The translations under genes were made by a program, and so were the position numbers. From Gemmatimonadota bacterium (lineage in GTDB: Bacteria; Latescibacterota; UBA2968; UBA8231): a stretch of DNA of 20,258 bases. The notes beneath the pieces were generated by a model. The model was not told the DNA's origin and did no database searches. It saw nothing but the letters and a program-made list of their open reading frames with translations. Location of the stretch: assembly GCA_026706505.1 (NCBI GenBank), contig JAPOYQ010000698.1:1-20258 (forward strand), in the 5' to 3' direction. Position 1 is the first letter of the stretch; each line of letters starts with the position of its first letter. This document shows positions 13,831 to 20,258 of this stretch, one piece after another.

Positions 13831-14319
13831 CTAAGACTCAGACTGGACTGACTGAACTACTACTCTGTTGCCAGCCACTTTCAATACCTCGACCTGCTGA
13901 CCGCGTTCAATATAGCCACCTTCGCTGACTACGTCGACTACCCGTTCGCCAAATTGCGCCCGCCCCGCTGGCCTTAGCGTCGTAACCGCTTGGCCCGTCT
14001 GCCCGAGCAATGCCTCGCGGCCGGGCTTGACCGAATCGTAGCCGGCCTTGCGCGTCATGCCATCGTTGAGCACCAAGCGGTTCCAAGCGCGGACCTTGAG
14101 CATCATTCTCACCAAGATGGCGGTTCCCACAAGCCCCACGCCCGCCACGACGCCAGCCGCCAAGCCGCCCATGTTCATATAGGCATAGGCAATGCCGGCG
14201 ACCGCGGTCAGCAAACCAACGATGCCGAAGATATTGAGCCCTGGGATGACGAAAATTTCCAACAGCACCAGCACAAAGCCGAGCACTAGCAGGGCCAGCG
14301 AATAAACCCATTCTAACAT
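13831..14319 (-). CDS. Short NfeD-family membrane protein
   Basis: About 162 residues. Three hydrophobic segments (roughly residues 4-22, 28-47 and 52-71) are followed by a C-terminal OB-fold-like domain with GQTGQAVTTLRPAGRAQFGERVVDVVSEGGYIERGQQVEV, typical of NfeD. It has no protease domain, so it is the truncated form that accompanies SPFH proteins such as FloA. I place the start at the ATG at 14319, because GGGAGGGGAG (14320-14329) lies directly before it. An ATG at 14340, overlapping the stop of the long nfeD by four bases (ATGA), would add 7 residues and is the alternative. It ends 24 bp before floA. It probably binds or stabilises FloA oligomers in the membrane. Confidence 0.9.
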   Translation of the reverse strand: MLEWVYSLALLVLGFVLVLLEIFVIPGLNIFGIVGLLTAVAGIAYAYMNMGGLAAGVVAGVGLVGTAILVRMMLKVRAWNRLVLNDGMTRKAGYDSVKPGREALLGQTGQAVTTLRPAGRAQFGERVVDVVSEGGYIERGQQVEVLKVAGNRVVVQSVQSES

Positions 14320-14329
14320 CTCCCCTCCC
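14320..14329 (-). promoter_or_regulatory. Ribosome binding site deciding the short nfeD start
   Basis: Read on the minus strand, this is GGGAGGGGAG immediately before ATG 14319. It is the strongest ribosome site in this locus and is badly placed for the ATG at 14340, since it would lie inside that coding sequence. Confidence 0.6.
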
Positions 14330-14336
14330 AAAAAGC

Positions 14337-15656
14337 TCATAGCGCCTTCACCACCACTCGACTGCCGCGGGCTTCGACGACTTTGATGGGCCGCTGCGCC
14401 TCGATGAATTCGCCCTCGGCGATCACGGTGAGCCGCTTGCCCTCAAACAGGGCTATACCGGAGGGCCGCAGGTAGCTGACCGTGACCCCCTCCTTGCCCA
14501 ACAACTCCTCGTCGGTCTTGCGCGAGGAGGAAGTGTACCCATCGGCGGCCTTGATTTCGTTGTGGAGCACGAGGCGGTTGAAGGCGGCGAACTTGGGTAG
14601 GGAGCGCAACGCGATGATCGAGAGTACGAACGCGCCGATCATCGAGCCAGCGAGACGCCCAATCACCGAGACGATTTCCTCGAAACTCCACAATTGAAAA
14701 TCGCCCAATTGGGTAATCACCACGCTGGCAATCATCGCCCCGATACCCAACACGCCCACAATGCCAAAGCCCGGAATGGCCACCAGTTCGACGACCAAAA
14801 GCGTCACGCCCACCGCAAAGAGCGCCAATTCCTGCCACTCGGCCAAGTGGACGATCAAGTGGCTGCCAAAGAAAAGGCCCAGCGCCACTAATGCGAGCGT
14901 GCCGCCCAAGCCCCAACCGGGGGTGCGCACCTCGGCGATTAAGCCGAACATGGCCACGGCCAGCAAGATCGAAGTGACGACCGGGTGGGTCAACATGCGC
15001 AAGACGTGCTCGGTCCAATTGAGTTCGACATCCACGATTTCGGCCTCGCCTAGATCGTAGATGCGCAACAGCTCGATCAGCGTCTCGGCCGTTTCGTCGG
15101 CCATCTGGTAGTTGAGCGCCTGCTCAGTGGTCAGAGTCGCTGGCCGGCCCGCTTCGGCGCTCAGGCCCGGCACATCGACGCGCTCGTCCACCATGGCTTC
15201 GGCGATCTTGACGTTGCGACCGGTGCGCTCGGCCGTGGCGCGCATTTCAGCGCGCATATAAGAAGTCACCTTGTCGCTAGCTTTGTCGCCCGTGGCATCG
15301 ACCGGGGTGGTTGCGCCCATGGTCGAGGCTTGGGTCATGACGATCTTGTCGCAGGCCAGCGAGATGAGTGCCCCGGCCGAAATCGCCCGCTTATTGATAA
15401 AGGCGATGGTCAGGGTCTCGGCGTCGAGGATGGCGTCTCGGATCACAGTGGCCGCATCGACGCGCCCGCCAAAGGTGTCGATCTCAAAGACGATCGCGTC
15501 GGCCTCTGTCTCGTCGGCCTCGGCGATCACGCGCTCGACAAAGGCCGCCACGCCCGGGTCGATCATGCCCTCTAGCTTGAGGTGGACGCGATAGACGGTC
15601 TGAGCATGGGCGCTGCCGACCGACAAAATTAAGAGTGTGTAGATAAGATGTCGCAT
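14337..15656 (-). CDS. nfeD: Long NfeD protein, ClpP-class membrane serine protease
   Basis: A 439-residue protein of the NfeD1a/1510-N type. Residues 1-19 form a signal peptide ending in SAHAQ. The ClpP-like domain (20-230) has FEIDTFGGRVDAA, the catalytic S93 in AISAGALIS, and probably K129 (DKVTSYMRAEMR), matching the Ser/Lys dyad of the Pyrococcus 1510-N protease. Several hydrophobic segments follow (about 230-360), then an OB-fold-like domain (VTVSYLRPSGIALFEGKRLTVIAEGEFIE) at the C-terminus. The protease is expected to face outside the cytoplasm; its archaeal homologue cleaves a stomatin. It is the first gene of the nfeD-nfeD-floA operon. The leader is short and has no clear Shine-Dalgarno site. 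Confidence 0.93.
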   Translation of the reverse strand: MRHLIYTLLILSVGSAHAQTVYRVHLKLEGMIDPGVAAFVERVIAEADETEADAIVFEIDTFGGRVDAATVIRDAILDAETLTIAFINKRAISAGALISLACDKIVMTQASTMGATTPVDATGDKASDKVTSYMRAEMRATAERTGRNVKIAEAMVDERVDVPGLSAEAGRPATLTTEQALNYQMADETAETLIELLRIYDLGEAEIVDVELNWTEHVLRMLTHPVVTSILLAVAMFGLIAEVRTPGWGLGGTLALVALGLFFGSHLIVHLAEWQELALFAVGVTLLVVELVAIPGFGIVGVLGIGAMIASVVITQLGDFQLWSFEEIVSVIGRLAGSMIGAFVLSIIALRSLPKFAAFNRLVLHNEIKAADGYTSSSRKTDEELLGKEGVTVSYLRPSGIALFEGKRLTVIAEGEFIEAQRPIKVVEARGSRVVVKAL

Positions 15657-15682
15657 TTAACTGTTAAATATATAGGGTTATA

Positions 15683-15712
15683 ATTGTAATCCAACCATCT
15701 AACCATTGTCAA
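15683..15712 (-). promoter_or_regulatory. Sigma70-like promoter for the nfeD-floA operon
   Basis: On the minus strand TTGACA (15712-15707) matches the -35 consensus fully and TACAAT (15688-15683) matches five of six -10 bases, with an 18-base spacer. Transcription would start about 20 bases before the nfeD ATG, which fits an AT-rich, short leader. Confidence 0.65.
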
Positions 15713-15721
15713 CAACCCTAT

Positions 15722-15750
15722 TTGACCCTCTCTATGACCCAGCCTATCTT
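15722..15750 (+). promoter_or_regulatory. Candidate divergent promoter for the amidohydrolase
   Basis: TTGACC (15722-15727) and TATCTT (15745-15750) are separated by 17 bases, an ideal spacer with fair hexamers. It sits 33 bases before the amidohydrolase ATG and about 10 bases from the opposing promoter, so the two may be regulated together. Confidence 0.42.
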
Positions 15751-15782
15751 GTGATTTTCGCCCTCTACAAAACGGAAAAGCC

Positions 15783-17051
15783 ATGCCTCGCAAGCTCGAA
15801 ATGCTGCTCAAAGGCGGCCACGTAATCGACCCTGTCAACGATATCAACGGCGTCGCCGATGTCGGCGTACTCGACGGCCGCATCGCCCGCGTTGAAACAG
15901 ACATTGCCCCGACGGACGCCCAGCGCGTCATCGACGTGGGCAATCTCGTCGTCGTCCCGGGCCTGCTCGACATCCACGTCCATACGTACCATACCCGCGC
16001 CCGCCAATCCGGCGGGTTGGTGGGCAGCCTCAACGCCGATGCCCACTTCCTCAAAGAGGGTGTGACTACCTGCGTCGATACGGGCACGGCCGGTGCCGAG
16101 GAGTTTGAGCACTTCCGCGAGACGGTGATCAACCACTCCAAGACCCGCATGTTCGCTTACGTCAACATTGCCGCCCCAGGCATGGGCCCTCCCGAACAAG
16201 TCGTCGCCAACCTCGATCCACAGCGGGCGGCCGAGATGGCCGCGGCCCACGACGATGTGTGCGTCGGCATCAAAACCGCTCACTATTGGACCACCAAGCC
16301 CTTTGACGACGAGCACCCGCCTTGGGCCTCAGTTGATGCTGCCGTCGAGGCCGGCGAGCGCTGCAAAATGCCGGTGATGGTCGACTTTTGGCCGCGCCCG
16401 CCCGAGCGCTCCTACCCCGATCTCATCCTCAAGCACCTGCGCCCCGGCGACATCCACACCCACGTCTTTGCCCGCCAGTTCCCCGTCGTCGATGAAAACG
16501 GCGAGGTGTACGACTACATGCGCGAGGCGAGCGAGCGGGGTATTCACTTCGACCTCGGGCACGGGGCGGCCAGCTTCTGGTACCGCGCTGCCATGCCGGC
16601 CATTGCCGACGGCTTCCCGCCCGATTCGATCAGCACCGACCTGCACATGGGCAATATCAACGGCCACGTCCACTCCATGCTCGACACCATGTCCAAATGC
16701 TTGGCCATGGACATGTCCCTACAGGAAGTGATCTACCGCTCCACTGTCACGCCCGCCAGCGCCATCCGCCGGCCCGAGTTGGGGACTTTGACGCCCGGCT
16801 CTGAGGCCGATATCGCCGTGCTCGGCGTCTTGGAGGGCAACTTCTACTTTCGCGACTGCGGCTGGGCCTGCATCGAAGCCCGGCACCGCCTTGAATGCGC
16901 CCTGACCTTGCGCGCCGGCGAGGTGGTGTGGGACCGCCACGGTATGACCTGCCCGCACTTGCAGGAAATCCCGCCCGAAGAACCCTATTGGCACCTGCCC
17001 GACCGCCAAGCCACCAGCCCTGTACCGCGCCTATGGCGTACGGACGCCTGA
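15783..17051 (+). CDS. Amidohydrolase/deacetylase family metallohydrolase (COG3964-like)
   Basis: A 422-residue TIM-barrel metal-dependent hydrolase related to dihydroorotase. The first metal motif HxH is H65/H67 in GLLDIHVHTYH. The bridging lysine, usually carbamylated, is K164 in VGIKTAH. Later ligand candidates are H227 in DIHTHVF, H260 in FDLGHGAASF and D286 in STDLHMG. In the usual COG3964 pattern a histidine follows a PVMV strand; here that position is D201 (PVMVDFWP). The beta-rich flanking domain is seen at both ends (KGGHVIDP, GSEADIAVL). Family members cleave amides or cyclic amides such as N-acetylated D-amino acids; the substrate here is unknown. The ATG at 15783 follows a weak GGAAAAG site. 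It stands alone, divergent from nfeD. Confidence 0.88.
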   Translation: MPRKLEMLLKGGHVIDPVNDINGVADVGVLDGRIARVETDIAPTDAQRVIDVGNLVVVPGLLDIHVHTYHTRARQSGGLVGSLNADAHFLKEGVTTCVDTGTAGAEEFEHFRETVINHSKTRMFAYVNIAAPGMGPPEQVVANLDPQRAAEMAAAHDDVCVGIKTAHYWTTKPFDDEHPPWASVDAAVEAGERCKMPVMVDFWPRPPERSYPDLILKHLRPGDIHTHVFARQFPVVDENGEVYDYMREASERGIHFDLGHGAASFWYRAAMPAIADGFPPDSISTDLHMGNINGHVHSMLDTMSKCLAMDMSLQEVIYRSTVTPASAIRRPELGTLTPGSEADIAVLGVLEGNFYFRDCGWACIEARHRLECALTLRAGEVVWDRHGMTCPHLQEIPPEEPYWHLPDRQATSPVPRLWRTDA

Positions 17052-17114
17052 GTAGGCCGCACTCAACGTATTAATTTTATAGAAAAGTAATACCCGCCCA
17101 CATAGTTGCCACCA

Positions 17115-17141
17115 TACGGCCCCTACCGTACATTTTGTACG
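17115..17141. repeat. Overlapping inverted repeats upstream of hrpA
   Basis: TACGG (17115-17119) pairs with CCGTA (17126-17130), and CGTACA (17127-17132) pairs with TGTACG (17136-17141); the two hairpins share bases and so exclude each other. They lie in the 122-bp gap between the amidohydrolase stop and hrpA. There is no T-run, so this is more likely an operator or leader structure than a terminator. Confidence 0.35.
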
Positions 17142-17173
17142 CCGATATAAATTGCCGTAACCTCTTGTAAATT

Positions 17174-20100
17174 TTGAACCAATCGCCTACCAAACCCCAT
17201 CCGATCACTGCGCTTAAAACCCTCCTGCCTCAGTGCATGCTTGAGGATCGGGTGCGCATCGAAGGGAGGCTGAATCGCCGCCGCCTCAATCCCAAAGAGG
17301 TCGAACGCCTCTTAGGCCAAGCGCGTAGTTCTGCTCGTCTGCGCCAACGGCGGCGCAAAAACCGCCCAATCCCCACCTACCCAGCCGCCCTGCCCATCAG
17401 CGATCGCAGGGACGAAATCCTCGCGGCGATCAAGGCGCATCCCGTCGTCATCGTCGCGGGTGAGACCGGCTCGGGCAAAAGTACGCAACTGCCCAAAATC
17501 TGCCTAGAGGCCGGCCGGGGCGAGGCCGGCCGCATCGCCGTCACGCAACCGCGCCGCGTGGCCGCGCTCTCCATCGCTCAGCGCGTGGCTGAAGAACTTA
17601 AGGTTACCTACGGCCGCGATATCGGCTGCAAAATTCGCTTCCGCGACCAGACCGCGCCCGAAACCTGTATCAAGGTCATGACCGACGGCATGCTGCTGGC
17701 CGAGACCCAGACCGACCCCGACCTGCTCGAATACGACACCATTATCGTGGATGAGGCCCACGAGCGCAGCCTCAACATCGACTTCCTGCTCGGCTACCTG
17801 CGGCTTCTGCGCCGCAAGCGACCCGATCTCAAGATCGTCATCACCTCAGCGACCATCGACACCGAAACCTTCTCTAAGGCGTTCGACGATGCCCCGGTCA
17901 TCGAGGTTTCGGGCCGGATGTTCCCGGTCGAGGTTCGCTACTGGCCGCTCGACGAGCTCCTGCAGGACCGCGGCGACTACACGTATTTGGACGCGGCCGC
18001 CAGCGCGGTAGAAGAAATTTTGCGCACGTCGCGGCAGGGCGACCTTTTGGTCTTTCTGCCGTCCGAGCGCGATATCCGAGAAACCCGAGAGCGGCTCGAA
18101 GGGCGCAAGTTGCGCGGGATCGAGATTTTGCCGCTGTTTGGCCGCCTAACCGCCGGGGAGCAGCAGCGCGTATTCGCTCCGGGAGACCACCGGCGCGTGG
18201 TGTTGGCCACCAATATCGCCGAGACTTCGCTGACCATTCCCCGCATCCGCTACGTCGTGGATACGGGCTTGGCGCGCCTGTCGCGCTACAATCCCCGCAC
18301 GCACACCCAGCGCCTGCCCATCGAACCGATTTCGCAGAGCAGCGCCCGCCAACGGGAGGGTCGCTGTGGGCGGGTTGCGGATGGAGTGTGCATTCGCCTT
18401 TACTCGGAGCAGGACTTTCTCTCGCGCCCCGAATACACCCAGCCCGAGATCCAGCGCGCCAATCTCGCCGAGGTCATCCTGCGGATGATCAATCTCAAGC
18501 TAGGGGACATTGAGGCCTTCCCCTTTATCGACCCTCCAGCAAAAGCCACTATCGCCGGCGGGTTCCAACTCCTGAGCCAGCTCAACGCCCTCGACGAAAA
18601 CCGCGCGCTCACTCCCATTGGCCGCGCCATGGCGCGCCTACCCATCGACCCCACGGTCTCGCGGATGCTGCTCCAGGCCCGCGAGGAACAAGCCCTGTCC
18701 GAAGTGCTCGTCATCGCCGCGGCCATCAGTATCCAAGATCCGCGCGAGCGGCCCCTAGAAGAGCAGGATGCGGCCGACCAGATGCACCGCCAGTTCCACG
18801 ACAAAAATTCCGATTTCCTAGCGTATCTCAACATCTGGAACGCGTACCACGACAAAGTGGAAAGCGCCTCGCAGAACCAACTCCGCAAATTCTGCAAGGC
18901 GCACTACCTCTCCTACATGCGGATGCGCGAATGGCGCGACATCCACGCGCAAATCCGCGAGACACTGAACGAGATAAAAGGCTTCCGCTTCAACCGCGAA
19001 CCCGCCGGGTACGACGCGATCCATCGCGCGGTACTCACCGGCCTGCTTTCGAGTGTGGCGCGCCAAGAGGAAGGCAATGTCTATCAGGCAGCGCGCAATC
19101 GCGAGGTGATGATTTTTCCCGGCTCGGGACTCTTCCGCCCCAACAAGGGCAAGGAGCCGGGCGAAGGCGGACCACCCGGCTGGCTGGTCGCGGCCGAGAT
19201 CGTCGAAACCTCGCGCCTGTTCGCCCGCACTGTCGCCCGCATCCAGCCCGAATGGCTCGCGGAACTAGGCAGCCACCTGTGCCGCGCTTCCTACGACCAG
19301 CCCTACTTCAACGCGCGCTCAGGGCGGGTGCTAGTGCGGGAAAAGCAGACCCTCTACGGTCTCGAAGTACTCAGCAGCCGCATCCCGTACAGCCGCATCA
19401 ACGCCCGCGAGGCCACCGAGATATTCATCCGCGAGGCGTTGGTGCCCGGGACGGTGCATACTCCGCACAAGTTTCTCGCGCACAACATTCGCCTGTGTCA
19501 GAAGATCGAAACTTGGCAAACCCGCGCCCGCGGCTTGGCCGATGTCCACGTCGAAGAGGCCGCCGCCCGCTTTTACTCTCAGTACCTCGATGATGTTTCC
19601 TCTCTGCCCGACCTCAACCGGTTCCTCAAAGACAAAGCCGACGACTTCCTAGTGATGCAGGAGGAAGACTTGCTCGGCACCACTCGTGACGAATTCGACC
19701 AACAGGCCTTCCCAGACGCACTCGACCTCGACGGCAATAAACTAGCTCTCAGCTACGCCTATCGCCCAGGGCAAGACGAGGACGGCATCACCGTCAAATT
19801 GCCCTACAAGCTAGCCCACGCCGTCGATCCAGAAATACTCGAATGGCTGGTGCCGGGCCTGCTCGAAGAGAAAGTTACCCTCCTGCTGCGCTCGCTGCCC
19901 AAGTCCATTCGCAAGCAACTAGTGCCGATTCCCGCAAAGGCCAAGAGCATTGCGGCCGCGCCCAAGCCGACGCATCCCACCTTTTTGGAGTCCCTACAAG
20001 ATCACATCCGCCGGCACTACCATATCCAAATCCAAGCGTCGGACTGGAACGCCGCCGACCTGCCCGACCACCTCAAGATGCGCGTCGATATCCAAGGCAC

Positions 20101-20258
20101 CAACGATCAATCCGTCGCGGCTGGACGCGATTTGCAGCAACTGGCTCAACGCCTTGAACAGCACGACACCCCCGTCGAACTAGACGCTTGGAAAAAGGCG
20201 GCCCAACAGTGGGAACGAGCAGGGATCACTACGTGGGATTTCGGCGACCCGCCCGAAC
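17174..20258 (+). CDS. hrpA: ATP-dependent DEAH-box RNA helicase HrpA (C-terminus outside window)
   Basis: The frame stays open for 1028 codons to the right edge; full HrpA has about 1300 residues, so roughly the last 250 are missing. Helicase motifs: Walker A GETGSGKST (96-104), DEAH (193-196), SAT (225-227) and QREGRCGR (393-400). The HA2 and OB-fold regions follow (LPIEPISQ, SIQDPRERP, IFPGSGLF), then the HrpA-specific DUF3418 region to the end. HrpA acts in the cytoplasm on mRNA and ribosomes, in Escherichia coli in resolving stalled ribosomes and processing fimbrial mRNA. The TTG at 17174 is taken as start because ALKTLLPQCMLEDRVRIEGR before and around the first ATG (17237) still aligns with the E. 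coli N-terminus; neither start has a good ribosome site. An in-frame stop at 17168 closes the upstream end. Confidence 0.95.
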   Translation, partial: MNQSPTKPHPITALKTLLPQCMLEDRVRIEGRLNRRRLNPKEVERLLGQARSSARLRQRRRKNRPIPTYPAALPISDRRDEILAAIKAHPVVIVAGETGSGKSTQLPKICLEAGRGEAGRIAVTQPRRVAALSIAQRVAEELKVTYGRDIGCKIRFRDQTAPETCIKVMTDGMLLAETQTDPDLLEYDTIIVDEAHERSLNIDFLLGYLRLLRRKRPDLKIVITSATIDTETFSKAFDDAPVIEVSGRMFPVEVRYWPLDELLQDRGDYTYLDAAASAVEEILRTSRQGDLLVFLPSERDIRETRERLEGRKLRGIEILPLFGRLTAGEQQRVFAPGDHRRVVLATNIAETSLTIPRIRYVVDTGLARLSRYNPRTHTQRLPIEPISQSSARQREGRCGRVADGVCIRLYSEQDFLSRPEYTQPEIQRANLAEVILRMINLKLGDIEAFPFIDPPAKATIAGGFQLLSQLNALDENRALTPIGRAMARLPIDPTVSRMLLQAREEQALSEVLVIAAAISIQDPRERPLEEQDAADQMHRQFHDKNSDFLAYLNIWNAYHDKVESASQNQLRKFCKAHYLSYMRMREWRDIHAQIRETLNEIKGFRFNREPAGYDAIHRAVLTGLLSSVARQEEGNVYQAARNREVMIFPGSGLFRPNKGKEPGEGGPPGWLVAAEIVETSRLFARTVARIQPEWLAELGSHLCRASYDQPYFNARSGRVLVREKQTLYGLEVLSSRIPYSRINAREATEIFIREALVPGTVHTPHKFLAHNIRLCQKIETWQTRARGLADVHVEEAAARFYSQYLDDVSSLPDLNRFLKDKADDFLVMQEEDLLGTTRDEFDQQAFPDALDLDGNKLALSYAYRPGQDEDGITVKLPYKLAHAVDPEILEWLVPGLLEEKVTLLLRSLPKSIRKQLVPIPAKAKSIAAAPKPTHPTFLESLQDHIRRHYHIQIQASDWNAADLPDHLKMRVDIQGTNDQSVAAGRDLQQLAQRLEQHDTPVELDAWKKAAQQWERAGITTWDFGDPPE

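Overview
The window is a gene-dense, GC-rich bacterial chromosome segment. It has Shine-Dalgarno sites, short or overlapping gene junctions, a CCA-encoding tRNA-Leu and a bacterial HrpA helicase. Three phytanoyl-CoA-dioxygenase (PhyH) family genes lie within 9 kb, together with a FloA/NfeD membrane locus and an amidohydrolase of the COG3964 type. This repertoire resembles uncultured environmental lineages such as Latescibacterota or Poribacteria. That placement is inference from gene content only, with low confidence.

Layout. Positions 1-5864 (minus strand) look like one catabolic operon. In transcription order it encodes an aldo/keto reductase, a SIS-domain phosphosugar protein, an SDR dehydrogenase, a ROK-family sugar kinase, a short 'core' MetE methyltransferase, a PhyH-family Fe(II)/2-oxoglutarate dioxygenase and a DAO-family FAD oxidoreductase cut by the window edge. 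Most junctions are 1-50 bp. The set suggests breakdown of a modified, possibly methylated or amino, sugar-like compound.

Positions 6071-10977 (minus) form a second block: an (alpha/alpha)-type protein of unknown function, a PhyH protein, a diadenylate cyclase fused to a YbbR-like domain, another PhyH protein, and a small protein resembling RNA polymerase omega. Positions 11109-12004 (plus) hold an Xre/RES toxin-antitoxin pair with its own candidate promoter.

Positions 12028-15656 (minus) read long NfeD protease, short NfeD, flotillin-like FloA, a membrane-anchored coiled-coil protein with recent heptad duplications, tRNA-Leu(CAA), and a possible 52-residue two-helix membrane protein containing an internal duplication. 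A strong sigma70-like promoter precedes the long nfeD. Divergently, 15783-17051 (plus) encodes the amidohydrolase. From 17174 to the end (plus) lies the DEAH-box helicase hrpA, open at the right edge.

All gaps between genes are under 300 bases; the longest (5865-6070) holds one weak inverted repeat and no convincing gene. I saw no insertion sequence, CRISPR array, rRNA or clear rho-independent terminator. The points most worth following are the core-MetE/PhyH/FAD-oxidoreductase operon, the cyclase-YbbR fusion between two dioxygenases, the FloA/NfeD locus with its coiled-coil and small membrane partners, and several enzymes whose normally invariant residues are changed.
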